Source: Siphonodentalium dalli
Taxonomy: Eukaryota > Mollusca > Scaphopoda > Gadilida > Siphonodentaliidae
Direction: 5' to 3'
Assembly: GCA_032622095.1 (NCBI GenBank)
Contig: CP136067.1
Location: forward strand, 38,979,549 to 39,043,548
Length of the DNA: 64,000 bases
Made by a program: the position numbers and the translations under genes
Shown: positions 42,701 through 48,420 of the stretch, piece by piece
Numbering within the stretch: position 1 is the first letter of the stretch
How the letters are laid out: the number at the start of each line of letters is the position of its first letter
Notes under the pieces: model-generated
The model's database searches: none
What the model saw: only the letters and a program-made list of their open reading frames with translations
Told to the model about the DNA's origin: nothing

Positions 42701-44043
42701 AACGCTAAACATTGTTAGTTCACAGAACAAAAGGGCATCGCAAAAAAAAAGTCTAACTGAAGGTACCTAGAAAATTGTATTTTCAATATTGTATCCTGAA
42801 AGTTGCCTCTTTGTGTTGTCCGTATATATATATATAGACATGCACGTTATTCCGTAAAATAAAAGTTTCTCAAAGACATGCACTAGTCTATAGTCTTATC
42901 TTAAAGGCACTAACATCCCGCCTCCCCGTACCCGCCCACCATGTTAGGTTTATTTTCAATATTGTTCCAGAAATCTGTCTCTTTGTGGTATCCACCTCGG
43001 GTAGGGTTCTCTATTCCGAATGTGCGCTATTCCGAACTTTCTCTATTACGAAGGTTCTTCATTCCGAATATTCCTTATTCCGAAGGTTCCCTATTCCGAA
43101 GGTTCGCTATTCCGAAGGTTTTCTATTCTGGGCGTATTTAGTAAGAAATGCATCAAAATTGACATGCCCCCACACCCACTCCCCCCAAAATACCACACAT
43201 GGAATATTCATGCATCAAGACCGTGTTGCAATTAGAGTTATTCTTTGTGTCACTTAGTCAATATGACTAACACCAGAGTTAGTCATAGTCACTCGCTGAT
43301 GGTGTGTGATAGTCAAAATGAACCCAAATGTTTGTGACTTGTCCTAAATTAGTCATATTGACCCGATATTTTTTCTCAGTGTATGTCCATTTAAAGATTG
43401 AAGTCGTTTTCTAAAAAATGAAGACTAAGACATCGTTCACACACATTAACACATTTGTCTGGAATTTCATCGTCGACAACTATGGGGCCAGATTATGAAC
43501 ACAACATGCGTACTGTACCAAAGCTATATGACGACATCATCATCGTCGAGATGCTAATTAAAATTCCAGTAGATCCACGTGTAAATTTGCAACTGATATT
43601 TACTTTCAAATACCTATATGATTAATTATTGTGCAAATACCTAAATGATTAATTATTTTGTTATTTACATGTCAATTTCGGTAACATCGCTACAAGTATA
43701 AATTAGAGAGTTTTGACTTCTCGCGTATTTGGCTGTGGTACATTATACATTTGCATCTTTCTCTGTATCGAAATGACTGCAAAAAAATCAAGGCACATTT
43801 GCGATTAGTGTCTGAATGCGACCTCAGTCGACTCACCATTCATCCATACAGGGTTTTGGGTACCACAGTGATCTGGCTGCACACACTTTGTTGCAATGTG
43901 GTCTCCGGCCGGGCTGTCAACCCTGTGCCATCCGTTCAAGAACCGATCACATATGTTCGAGGTGGTACTGTAGAATGGCGAGCGGCGTCCTTCAGATGAA
44001 AAGGGCAGCGTCTGATAGCTTTTGCATGGGTCAAATCCAGTCA
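533..44043 (-). CDS. VWDE: VWDE-like multi-exon gene (5' partial), membrane-anchored
   Basis: Whole gene model, 16 exons read from high to low coordinates: 44043-43837, 41593-41426, 36253-35976, 32963-32877, 30214-29846, 28987-28905, 28220-28154, 26785-26567, 24467-24286, 23114-22856, 21208-21065, 18867-18681, 14982-14795, 13027-12772, 1717-1630, 779-533. The spliced length is 3029 nt (2 nt of a split codon, then 1008 codons and TAG), with every exon junction in phase. Domain order is D8C, VWDE beta-sandwich region, VWD, EGF, VWDE-specific region, TM helix, PPPPY tail. Vertebrate VWDE is, as I recall, a larger secreted protein with many C-terminal EGF repeats; this one has a single EGF and a membrane anchor. 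An extracellular matrix or adhesion-type role is inferred from the family only. The signal peptide exon is missing. Confidence 0.88.
1630..1717 (-). CDS. Exon 15: transmembrane helix
   Basis: Acceptor TAATCCCTGTTTCAG, donor TTGCTG/GTTAGT; 88 nt. Encodes AALIGGIVGGLLGAI followed by LLAIVCGVIFICC, a 26-28 residue hydrophobic helix with small-xxx-small spacing (GG..GG..GA). The two leading bases complete Asp if joined to the phase-1 end of exon 14, and the phase-2 end fits exon 16. Joining to the VWDE exons spans 11 kb and rests on phase and strand only. It could instead belong to a separate small membrane-protein gene. Confidence 0.72.
2227..2458 (+). repeat. Family A repeat, copy 1
   Basis: About 230 bp from GTGCCTGTGAATAGATATGG to a T-run followed by ACTCCACC. 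Nearly identical to 11850-12081, same orientation, 9.6 kb away in the same intron. Only a few substitutions differ, so the copies are recent or homogenised. Confidence 0.8.
2524..2616. repeat. Small foldback
   Basis: Arms ATTTATTTATACACAGAG..AATCCAAGATGG and CTATCTTGGATTATACTCTT..ATAAATAAAT form an imperfect hairpin of about 35-bp arms around a GC-rich loop. MITE-like; no target duplication identified. Confidence 0.5.
2925..3465 (+). repeat. Family B repeat, plus-oriented copy
   Basis: Contains AGGTTATGTGATTTCTCAAAG, ATTCGTGTATCTGGATATTA and ends CTGAAAAAGTTTGAGTTTG. It matches in reverse complement 10860-11730 and partly 7275-7690. The minisatellite begins directly at its end. Confidence 0.75.
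3467..6090. repeat. Minisatellite with 41/43-bp units and an inverted start
   Basis: About 60 units with consensus GTGTTTACTGTTGATCGATT followed by TCACTTTCAATGTTGAGTAGAAA (43 bp). A second unit type with CTTGATCTTTCAC is 41 bp. From 3467 to about 3757 seven units run in reverse orientation; from about 3760 to 6090 all run forward. Reading frames over it (3988-4224 and 5258-5494, minus) are products of the repeat. Confidence 0.95.
7275..7690 (-). repeat. Family B repeat, partial copy
   Basis: Minus-oriented, diverged copy: shares ATATTCGTGTATCTGGGCAA, AAATAACATAACCTGTGAAT and CTAATTGTAATCTTAATTAG with 10980-11610. Lacks the terminal CAAACTCAAAC end. Confidence 0.7.
8385..9690. repeat. GT-rich degenerate minisatellite
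   Basis: Repeats of roughly 40-50 bp built on GTGACTGTATGGTCATG followed by GTGGGGTG(T/A)A and TATACATG. Strongly strand-asymmetric. All long frames on both strands in this stretch derive from it. A foldback element (8632-8841) is inserted in it. Confidence 0.75.
8632..8841. mobile_element. Tc1/mariner-like foldback MITE
   Basis: Near-perfect palindrome with arms of about 90 bp and essentially no loop (centre GGAGAGCTCTCC at 8736/8737). Outer ends are TA then CAGTAAAGGCCTAGG, and the complementary end closes with TA. The inner arms share TAATYGACTCCTTAACCA with 29496-29675, so it is a repeated family. A TA target and CAG terminus suggest Tc1/mariner origin; inference. Confidence 0.7.
10857..11740 (-). 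repeat. Family B repeat, long copy with internal duplication
   Basis: Reverse complement of 2925-3465, beginning CAAACTCAAACTTTTTCAGC. A stretch of about 180 bp (AATGGTAATTATATTCGTGT onwards) is present twice in tandem (10984-11160 and 11168-11345), which the other copies do not show. Confidence 0.75.
11850..12081 (+). repeat. Family A repeat, copy 2
   Basis: Direct copy of 2227-2458 with the same start (GTGCCTGTGAATAG) and end (T-run, ACTCCACC). Confidence 0.8.
12772..13027 (-). CDS. VWDE: Exon 14: VWDE region after EGF
   Basis: Acceptor CGTCCGATTTTCGCAG, donor CTAATG/GTATGT; 256 nt, residues 813-897, phase 0 in, 1 out. Starts VSETGSKEIDATMETRAF and contains FRVSLSYDGKHFSEEYMIVV followed by YDGTSVEC, resembling the (V/I)S.(D/N)G..FS.....V(V/I)(Y/F)D..C block that follows the first EGF in VWDE. 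NRRMKRAPS is dibasic and could be a processing site, but that is speculative. Confidence 0.9.
14636..14712 (-). repeat. tRNA-like sequence (possible SINE head)
   Basis: On the minus strand GAGCTGGATGAGTAAGG resembles a pol III A box and GGGGTTCGAAACC a B box, about 40 bp apart, as in tRNA-derived SINEs or tRNA pseudogenes. No cloverleaf was folded. Lies in intron 13. Confidence 0.4.
14795..14982 (-). CDS. VWDE: Exon 13: second half of EGF and linker
   Basis: Acceptor ACGTCTTATGTAG, donor CTATCAG/GTAAGC; 188 nt, residues 751-812. The first bases complete Gly, giving VKGMCECYFGFTGDDC, the last three cysteines of a canonical EGF with the C.C..G(F/Y).G..C ending. Next comes PPNIIGTPLDGKC and ITCHFSLYQ. 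EGF exons split by a phase-1 intron are common. It is the only EGF domain I found. Confidence 0.94.
16463..16596. repeat. Foldback element
   Basis: Arms TACACCCATAGTAGCCGAGA and TCTCGGCTACTATGGGTATA enclose a second inner inverted repeat (GTGGTTTTAAC / GTTAAAACCAC). About 60-bp arms in total, inside intron 12. A related TATACCCATAGTAG end is seen at 15849-15862. Confidence 0.7.
18050..18507. mobile_element. TIR element with 56-bp inverted ends
   Basis: The left end TCTGGCAATTCCCAAGTATA and the inverse of the right end (TCTGGCAATTCCCAATTATA) match and continue for about 56 bp through GCTA-rich steps (TAGCTATAATAGC). No open frame inside, no clear target duplication. Non-autonomous DNA transposon by structure. 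Ends 174 bp from exon 12. Confidence 0.7.
18681..18867 (-). CDS. VWDE: Exon 12: helix segment and first half of EGF
   Basis: Acceptor GTATGTCTGACAG, donor TCAAAG/GTAATC; 187 nt, residues 688-749, phase 0 in, 1 out. LTGNTLVTTTHINAFKSNCI continues directly from the CIQDIE of exon 11 as in family members. The end encodes PLCEISCSSHGRCVK, three cysteines of an EGF module. An in-frame TGA just before the acceptor confirms the exon does not extend upstream. Confidence 0.9.
19026..20453. mobile_element. 1.43-kb TIR element, noncoding
   Basis: About 80-bp inverted ends: GGCTGCGGACACACGTATCA at left and TGGTACGTGTGTCTGCAGCC at right, continuing through TATTATGGTGGAGTTTGGTG. The interior (19560-19915) is almost pure A/T with repeats of TTTTTAGATTGAA. 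No transposase seen. Target duplication uncertain (AAT on both sides). Confidence 0.7.
20645..20870. repeat. Dispersed repeat
   Basis: GGTACTCAATCCGATCA, ACATTTCTTCAAAA and an AATCGATTCTGATAACT motif recur at 30378-30500, with a CAA microsatellite in the second copy. Function unknown. Confidence 0.55.
21065..21208 (-). CDS. VWDE: Exon 11: VWDE Cys/helix segment
   Basis: Acceptor GTTTTCTCCTCGTAG, donor ATAGAG/GTACCG; 144 nt, 48 codons, phase 0 to 0. Contains ARTHCEDTFSMHTGAVSMC and SQSVENCIQDIE, like the VWDE segment C.......C........VE.C..DI(Q/E) that follows the VWD. Larger open frames on both strands over this spot (for example a 157-codon plus-strand frame) are shadows. Confidence 0.88.
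22630..22846. mobile_element. TTAA element (CCCTTCC end), left end lost
   Basis: The right end AGCTCCAGCCGTGGAAGGG is followed by TTAA (22843-22846). Two hairpins lie inside (22637-22711 and 22727-22801), each with arms containing TATATAAGA and around GGCTCC. The same two-hairpin layout occurs in the complete element 24590-25221. The left TIR is not recognisable, so it appears truncated. Lies just inside intron 10. Confidence 0.6.
22856..23114 (-). CDS. VWDE: Exon 10: post-VWD VWDE segment
   Basis: Acceptor CCATCCTTGTCCGCACAG, donor CAGAAG/GTATGG, 259 nt, residues 554-639. One base completes the Arg of EQWR. The exon holds SSYFTEHISLPTHQTGSWCK, then CSNPDPEHFVYDFGCL. VWDE proteins have an ES(W)R....SLF...CxC block at this place. 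Two further AGs inside the exon would be out of phase with exon 9. A TTAA-type miniature element ends 10 nt inside the following intron. Confidence 0.9.
23470..23668. mobile_element. TTAA element, right-end fragment
   Basis: Ends GCAGCTCCCGCTATGAAAGGG then TTAA (23665-23668), the same TIR as the left end of 24590-25221 inverted. Carries a subterminal hairpin with TCTTATATACATGCGA / TGGCATATATAAAAC. No left TIR found; intron 9. Confidence 0.6.
24286..24467 (-). CDS. VWDE: Exon 9: C-terminal half of VWD
   Basis: Acceptor ATTTTTCGACAACAG, donor GTGGAG/GTATGG; 182 nt, residues 493-552 plus two bases. Starts VTLITGATVKFEM and carries NVDGLCGKFDGNKELQL, the GLCG.(F/Y)(D/N)GN motif that closes VWD domains, with its usual Cys and Asp/Asn. 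The phase (0 in, 2 out) matches both neighbours. Confidence 0.95.
24590..25221. mobile_element. TTAA-flanked, piggyBac-like MITE, complete
   Basis: TTAA at both ends (24590-24593, 25218-25221) with TIRs CCCTTTCATGACGGGAGCT and inverted CCCTTTCACGACTGGAGCT. TTAA target duplication with CCC-starting TIR is characteristic of piggyBac transposons. Subterminal hairpins at 24640-24690 and 25103-25175 share TTCTCTTATA...GAGAATGCATT. The interior is an A/T minisatellite of TTTCTTACATTCTTTAACAA units. No transposase. Intron 8. Confidence 0.75.
25555..25800 (+). repeat. Dispersed repeat, copy 1
   Basis: CCATAAACTAAGTTACGAAT and GACAAGTATGCATATAATGT are shared, in the same order and orientation, with 31310-31580. 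Confidence 0.55.
26567..26785 (-). CDS. VWDE: Exon 8: VWD domain core
   Basis: Acceptor TCAATATTTTGTAG, donor TATAAG/GTATCC; 219 nt, residues 420-492, phase 0 to 0. Contains CGHLGHSQACNCGVAMRVRD followed by SMLIVNMCG, the CNCGVA(V/M)R.....I..(D/N)MC signature of VWDE-type VWD domains, and ends SPANNAFTMEIFGDVYK. The reading frame is open upstream of the first Met, so the exon begins at the acceptor rather than at an ATG. Confidence 0.92.
26940..27700. repeat. Degenerate tandem module array (intron 7)
   Basis: Begins CTAGCTGTGGTACCCGGCG, then about four modules of 150-250 bp, each with TTATTAGTCCC, CATGTCAACGGC and CCCATGAC...GGGTCAATTTACC. Inverted modules of the same type lie at 44640-45060, and a similar head at 33525-33580. 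Contains a C12 run. Likely the non-coding part of a dispersed element. Confidence 0.6.
28154..28220 (-). CDS. VWDE: Exon 7: VWD domain, strand pair
   Basis: 67-nt exon with acceptor TTCTTCCCACTAACAG and donor GTCCAG/GTCAGA. One leading base completes Gly from exon 6, then QPYEMPLSGEFVLYHNIHAD follows and the exon ends VQ (residues 398-419). The pattern fits the VWD segment after TFDG (Y.....GE(F/Y)VLY). Among the smallest exons in the gene. Confidence 0.9.
28905..28987 (-). CDS. VWDE: Exon 6: start of VWD domain
   Basis: Acceptor TCTTTTTGTCTTTAG, donor AATGG/GTAAGA, residues 370-396 plus a split Gly. It encodes VLIEDNDYTTAAAMC then QSFNNSHMMTFNG. This is the VWD opening usually written C.S..DPH..TFDG. 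Here DPH is NSH and FDG is FNG, so two acidic residues normally present are missing. Too short to stand out as an open frame; found by splice-phase matching. Confidence 0.9.
29306..29723. mobile_element. TTAA-flanked, piggyBac-like MITE
   Basis: TTAA at both ends and TIRs CCCTTTCTATAC / inverted CCCTTTCGATACTA. Internal hairpin CAGTTAAATTCAACAAA / TTTGTTGAATTTATCC. End fragments of the same family (TTAA, then a TATAC step and ATTGATGAGT) occur near 32325-32380, 36460-36585 and 26455-26515. Carries a nested element at 29496-29675. Confidence 0.72.
29496..29675. mobile_element. Tc1/mariner-like foldback nested in a TTAA element
   Basis: TA, then CAGAAATGCCCTAAGTAATC; the inverse of the right end is TA plus CAGTAATGACCCAAGTAATC. 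Arms continue to AACTTTTCAGGATTTAGT around a diverged centre. Same family as 8632-8841. Confidence 0.7.
29846..30214 (-). CDS. VWDE: Exon 5: VWDE pre-VWD region
   Basis: Acceptor TTCTTTCTTCAAAATAG; 369 nt, residues 247-369, phase 0 to 0. Contains FRLTVPFGCPATVANCVMRF, then QCGLEFSSNDWSLPARLHVK and a SSFSVHDIWTGYKI segment, all like the conserved stretch just ahead of the VWD domain in VWDE proteins. The 3' splice site fixes the start. At the other end the only donor that keeps phase with exon 6 is ACG/GCAAGT, a GC-type donor; the GT two bases further on would break the frame. Confidence 0.87.
30851..30978. repeat. 31-32-bp tandem repeat, four units
   Basis: Units of AATATAACACCCC followed by AATGATAAGAAATTTCC. 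The frame on the minus strand over it is a repeat product. Confidence 0.85.
31108..31226. repeat. Dispersed repeat ending in a G26 run
   Basis: TTTTAAAATAAAAGCATC to GGGAGATTTCGGTTGGGCA is repeated at 32392-32487. Here it is followed by an uninterrupted run of about 26 G (31201-31226). Confidence 0.7.
31310..31580 (+). repeat. Dispersed repeat, copy 2
   Basis: Direct relative of 25555-25800 (CCATAAACTAAGTTACGAAT, AGTATGCATATAATATAAC). Confidence 0.55.
32877..32963 (-). CDS. VWDE: Exon 4: short VWDE exon
   Basis: Acceptor TTTGGATCTCCAG, donor GTCGAG/GTAAGT, 87 nt, phase 0 to 0. It encodes 29 residues starting VQCSVRIRSS and ending LEFFAGVE, matching the conserved VQCS(I/V)R..(..)FFAG(I/V) strand pair of the family. 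The longest open frame here is a different one (starting MLSENQ) and is a shadow: only the VQCS frame joins exons 3 and 5 in phase. Confidence 0.87.
33086..33366. repeat. 142-bp direct tandem duplication
   Basis: Two nearly identical units starting TTTTACTTTTTTGTTGGG and ending ACCAAATTTGGT / ACCAAGTTTGGT, differing at a handful of bases. The frame across it encodes duplicated peptide, which reflects the repeat. Confidence 0.9.
35104..35270. repeat. Foldback element
   Basis: CTATGGTTTTTGAGTGAATA to AGTGACTAGCAGT pairs with ACTGCTAGTCACGAATG to CTCAAAACACCATAG. Arms of about 70 bp, short loop. Intron 3. Confidence 0.75.
35976..36253 (-). CDS. VWDE: Exon 3: VWDE beta-sandwich region
   Basis: Acceptor GCTTTATTTATTTCCCAG, donor CCTTTCAAG/GTGAGG. 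The exon covers residues 126-217 and reads from DFPKAQLKSPDVEPLL to DKHPKLPFK. The segment SRWYYDIRWRIGG resembles the Cys/Trp-containing sandwich segment that follows D8C in VWDE proteins (Cys, about 15 residues, then a W-rich strand). There is no catalytic motif. Extracellular placement follows from the neighbouring modules. Two-base start and phase-0 end both agree with the neighbours. Confidence 0.88.
36988..37136. mobile_element. GC-rich perfect hairpin element
   Basis: TIR CAGTTGTCGCCC / inverted CAGTTGTTGCCC. Inside, arms of about 47 bp (GGGAGACATTGAGATTTGTC to GAACGGAATGTCTCCC) are perfectly complementary around GAGGAGCGAAGCTCCGA. A remnant with GTGACAAA.CAATGTCTCCCG occurs at 37950-38030. 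CpG-rich in an AT-rich intron. No superfamily assigned. Confidence 0.7.
38589..38692. repeat. Foldback unit
   Basis: CAGAATGATGTCCACAGAGG and CCATCTGGGGATCTCATTCTG are inverted around GGACGCT / AGCGTC. A diverged second unit lies at 38900-38990 (CAGAATGATGATCCCAGAGG). Confidence 0.6.
41426..41593 (-). CDS. VWDE: Exon 2: D8C domain, second half
   Basis: Acceptor CCCTATATTCTTCACAG, donor TTTTG/GTTCGT. The two leading bases complete the split Gly of exon 1, giving WMNGTLPKVADGIV across the junction. The exon (residues 70-124) carries VCLSSVKDCCDLGDTIKV followed by CCGGYYVYLIEKL, the distal D8C block with paired CC and a GGYYVY motif. It ends in phase 1, matching exon 3. D8C is normally an extracellular disulfide-bonded module. 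Confidence 0.93.
42221..42430. repeat. Dispersed repeat, copy 2
   Basis: Second copy of the family at 1-205, located in intron 1. Begins GCTTTTGTTTACATAACAA. The 89-codon frame over it is not shared by the other copy, so it is not a gene. Confidence 0.6.
43005..43132. repeat. 15-16-bp minisatellite
   Basis: Eight or so units of CTATTCCGAAGGTTC. Because the unit is not a multiple of three throughout, all three plus frames stay open, giving spurious frames. Confidence 0.9.
43837..44043 (-). CDS. VWDE: Exon 1 in window: D8C domain, first half
   Basis: Acceptor TTCTTCTTGACTTTCAG precedes the exon, which starts with two bases of a split codon; the donor is AATG/GTGAGT (phase 1). Residues 1-68 open with TGFDPCKSYQTL and include CDRFLNGWHRVDSPAG and the CGTQNPVWMNG block. 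These are hallmarks of the uromodulin/VWDE D8C domain (DPC..Y, CDR..GWYRF.G.AG, CGT..P.W.NG). The usual Tyr in GWYRF is His here. Since the exon starts inside a codon, at least one upstream exon, presumably the signal peptide, exists above 44043. Confidence 0.92.
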
Positions 44044-44639
44044 CTGAAAGTCAAGAAGAAATATCACCATTTGACCCTTTATATTCGGTTATTATGTTAT
44101 TTAAAGACATATTATGGACTTGTCCAGTTGTGTTAAACTGTTAAGATAGTATCCAGGCAGTATGCCAACTGGGGGAATGTAGCAATCTACCACATCGCCT
44201 AAAATCTCAAGCAGATCGACCGTACCACTCCATAGAAAACATCATCTGAACTACGCTCAATTGTACATATTTACTTCTCGATCGATTCGGGACGCAACAA
44301 TCGGCGAATAAGTAATGAAAACAATTTCGCCATCGGCGGAGAGTCACTGAATTTAATTTATATATAATAATGGCGGTGTGTGTTGTCAGTTTGGATTTAA
44401 GATTTGTAAAAATAACTACTTTGAGCAAGATTATTCTCCATTTCTATTGGACCACCATACCGGAGTGTTTGACATCACTTTAAGAAATATATCTTGTTTC
44501 GATTAAATTGAGGTGATAAAGGATAGGTTTGCAGTCAAGCTCTATAATGTGCGGCTACCTATTCTAATAAAAAAAAAATGTTTCTTTGCCTGTCGGGCTA
44601 TTGCGACCAAATGACTGGACAATCTAGACTGAGCACAGG

Positions 44640-45060
44640 GGCAAATGACCCGGGGATCGAATGTCGTGGGATAGGAGCCGCTCAAGTGATGTGTTGGACC
44701 CTGGTCGCTAGAAATAAATATACACGGGAGTACCATTGGATAGGTCCCGTTGACCCTAAAAGGGAACTTAAAATTATATTAGCATATAAGAGCAACACAG
44801 AGCGTTCGTTATGAGCGTAGACGTTATGTGGTACAATTGGTACGCATGTGTCAAGTGACAAGGAGAATATCATGGGATAGGCGCATTTGACCTCATATGA
44901 CTTAAATGTGGACTTATATATTATATTAACATAGATGGTCAATGAAGAGCGTTTATTATCAGCTGAGAAGATATGTGGGACAATTGGCAAACGGGGAATG
45001 TCATGGGGTAGGTGCCGTTGACCTCATGTAACTTAGATAACCACTAATAATTAGTAATAG
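44640..45060. repeat. Degenerate module array, inverted relative to 26.9-27.7 kb
   Basis: Modules with GGGGAATGTCATGGGGTAGG and GCCGTTGACCTCATGTAACT, the inverse of the intron-7 array. Upstream of the known part of the gene. Confidence 0.55.
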
Positions 45061-45474
45061 AAATCATTTATTATGAACTTAAAAGATACAGGTAACCTGG
45101 AAAAGTTGCAATCAACGATTACGGCATGGGAACAATCACTCATCCAGTTGCAGGGAATCTTATTAGTAGTCGATTTCATCAAACATATTATCTTATCAGT
45201 GATATGAGGCCTGTAGGTGTGTTGTTTTGTTAGGGAAGCATTAGTGTCCCTATTCGAGTCATACATGGGGAGGGAAGGGAAGGGCACCAAAAGTGAAAAC
45301 AAAATGTTGGTCGCCGACTTTCACCAACATTAAGTATCATCATCTCGATATTATGGTATACATCATATAAAGGCGTGGGATTAAAGTGGCGTCGCAGGAT
45401 CCATGGGTTGGGAAGGGGAGGTAGCAACGTTGATAAAACTAATTGGCGCCGATTTCGAATTTCGAATGAGTGCC

Positions 45475-45900
45475 GTCCAATTATTTTTACATGAGTTACA
45501 GCCATTTTTCGACTTAGAATTTGACTTTCCGTTAACTGTTTTGGCCTCCGACTGATAACTTCAGTTTGGATTATTGTATCTGAACCAACGTTATGTGTAT
45601 TTCCCAGCTAGAAATCTGACTTCCAATATGGGTTTCGTCCAATTATTTGTACATGAGTTACGGCCCTTTTTCGACTACGAATTGACCGATTACATAACAT
45701 CCTTGTTTCCGATCGTTAACTCCTGTTTGGATTATTTGATCTGACCCAAAGCAGGAATGTGTGTTTCCCAGCTGAAATACAAGCCACGTTCGAATATTGG
45801 TTCTGTCCAATTATTTTCACACCACTTACGGCCCTATTTCGACTTAACGTTTGACCTTATACTTTGGCATTGGAATTATGGGTATCGATCAGATATTTTT
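45475..45900. repeat. 165-bp tandem array, about 2.6 units
   Basis: Starts at 45475, 45637 and 45805 with GTCCAATTATTTTTAC and then (A/C)GGCCCTTTTTCGACT. The same module type as 62750-63700 and 50160-50300. Confidence 0.75.
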
Positions 45901-46433
45901 TATAAGATCAAATTGTTATTGTATTTTGCGGTATAGCACAATTCGAAATGGCTAAGTGGCGTATTTTGTCACGCCCTAGCGATGCTCGTGTTAACTATGC
46001 ATTCGATATAAATGACACTCACGAGGTATAAGACCTAGTGTGGAGATGTGAGCAGGAAAATAAATTATATAACGCTAGACCACACGTCCTCAGAATAAGA
46101 GACCTCATTTGACCGATGCATTTTTATAATTGAACAAGAGCACGCCGTCGGGGCGTGGTATAATACGCCCGTTCCTGGAGAAGGGTAGGGCAAGGTTTAA
46201 TTAATTTGTTTGAAACCTCTGACTTAGGACGAAATAATAAAAAATAAAATAAAACACAACTAGAGGTCAGATTCCATGGAATCAGATATAATTCCATGGT
46301 ATCCCATTCCATGTGTGTGTTATGCGTATAGGTGTTTTCCTCTTCACGCGAATGCATATTGGTGTTTTGTGATCCGATGGTGGACTTGCATTGACATTTC
46401 TAAAGATATATATTCCAAAGGTTTATGTCATTC

Positions 46434-46512
46434 GGTTCGACCCACCGTGGATGCTTAATGACAGTCTATTGCATCATGGTCGTGACCAACTGAGCCACCA
46501 TTCACCCCGGCC
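46434..46512 (-). repeat. tRNA-derived sequence (SINE head or tRNA relic)
   Basis: The minus strand reads GAATGGTGGCTCAGTTGGTC (A box TGGCTCAGTTGG at 46497-46486) and GGTGGGTCGAACCG (B box, 46447-46434), about 45 bp apart. This is the order and spacing of a tRNA gene or tRNA-derived SINE. I did not fold it; the body lacks an obvious anticodon stem. Confidence 0.5.
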
Positions 46513-46630
46513 AATTAGTTCATTTTTATTCGGTAGGGATATATTATAGATGCTAATTATAACCCCTCCCCAAGACGCCCATATCAATTTCAACGGTCAC
46601 GAAATTTGGCATGTCTGATTATATCGTAAT

Positions 46631-47088
46631 GGAATCAGGGAGCTAAATGTGTTCTAGAGTCGGGGAGCGAGTACACCGTGGCATGCTAAAGGTGAAGGTA
46701 ACTGAAGAATGACCTTCACCTGATACATGCGACACGTTATTATAGGATGACATCGCGTTTATTTGATTTGTACATCATATCTAAATAATTTAAACTGGTG
46801 AATGAATGGGGGAATGGATTTTTGTGAGCGAGAAATTTATTTAACTAGCTGCTGTAGGTCTGGGATTTTCCAGATCAAATTTGGCTGTGTGATAGCCCTG
46901 TCGTACACTTGGGGATTTATTTTAAAAAGTAAACACATGACCTATGATTTTTCATGCATTTTCGCGATCAACTGGTGTCAATCTAGCTAGGTAAACATCA
47001 CTGGTATGGCCTGCAGGCTTCAATTCAGTGAATTTGGCAGAAACGTTAATACTGTCGCCTATGGGAAACCATTTAGTTCAGTGATTCC
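46631..47088. mobile_element. 0.46-kb TIR element, copy 1
   Basis: Ends GGAATCAGGGAGCTAAATG and inverted GGAATCACTGAACTAAATGG. About 97 percent similar by eye to 47967-48420. Contains an inner hairpin GGTGAAGGTAACTGAAGAAT / GACCTTCACC and a 62-codon frame, almost certainly non-coding. Confidence 0.75.
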
Positions 47089-47966
47089 TATAAGAAAAAT
47101 TCTCGTCTCGCAATGATAAGTTGTTAATTCCATACTTTCTTATTTTCAAATGATAATGACCACATTTTGGACAGATTTAAAGAAGAAACGCATGGATTCG
47201 CCTGTAGATAGTAAAGAAAGTGATAAATCTTGGAGTTTTGCATGACATCAGGTACCATTAGGGGGTTAGGGGGTCTAAAGCACCCCTCCCCACATTTTTG
47301 AGGAGTGTTAGCCCCCCCCCCCCCATTGGGAAAATGTGACAGTTTACCTAATTAAGCTTCCGGCACCCAGTAGCCTTATCGGGGATCGTAGCCCCACCCC
47401 AAGTCGGGGGGGGGGGGGGTGATGACATCAACACTAGAGTTACTGCCGTGCAAGGCTGTCATGACAGGTTTGTTAAACAGACATTATGCCCTGCCATCTG
47501 GTACAAGTTCATGCCTGAGACTTTGTCTGATGTTGTATCATTGTGTTTAGATATTTCAATTGACTTATGGTTGCTTTATATTGCTATTAAATTATTTTTA
47601 ATTTTAATTTTCTGTTAATTTTGGTAAATGTTTATTGTAAATTGCCAAATTCTGCATGAAAAGGGATAATATTGGACAAGATATCCCTCTCATAATGTAT
47701 ATTAACATTTCCTCTTCAATTTAGTAATATTATGGTATATAAGGGCATACTTCAGTTATACGAGATGCGTTAGCTAGTAAAATTGAAAAAACATCTACAT
47801 TTTTTGGCTTTATTTTGAGGATTGACACTAATTTTCAAGATGCCTCATATTGAAAAAATCAACCACTACTGCCCGATATAATCCATTTTTGGTTTCAGTA
47901 AGGTCTATATTTGGATAAAATACTACAAGATACGCTGTGTTTTACAAATATACATATATATATATA

Positions 47967-48420
47967 GGAACCAGGGAGCTAAATGTGTTCTAGAGTCGGG
48001 GAGCGAGTACACCGTGGAATGCTAAAGGTGAAGGTAACTGAAGAATGACCTTCACCTGATACATGCGACACGTTATTGAAGGATGACATCGCGTTTATTT
48101 GATTTGTACATCATATCTAAATAATTTAAACTGGTGAATGAATGGGGGGATGGATTTTTGTGAGCGGGAAATTTATTTAACTAGCTGCTGTAGGTCTGGG
48201 TTTTTCCAGATCAAATTTGGCTGTGTGATAGCCCTGTCGTACACTTGGGGATTTATTTTGAAAAGTAAACACATGACCTATGATTTTTCATGCATTTTCG
48301 CGATCAACTGGTGTCAATCTAGCTAGGTAAACATCACTGGTATGGCCTGCTTCAATTCAGTGAATTTGGCAGAAACGTTAACACTGTCGCCTATGGGAAA
48401 CCATTTAGTTCAGTGATTCC
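47967..48420. mobile_element. 0.46-kb TIR element, copy 2
   Basis: Same element, same orientation. Flanked by TA on both sides (TATA/GGAACC ... GATTCC/TAATC), suggesting a TA target, though copy 1 does not show it. 880 bp of unrelated sequence (with poly-C and poly-G runs near 47310 and 47405) separates the copies. Confidence 0.75.

Noticed and set aside
46802-48326. Identical 62-codon frames at 46802-46990 and 48138-48326
   Set aside because: Identity reflects duplication of a 0.46-kb TIR element, not protein conservation; too short and without a domain.
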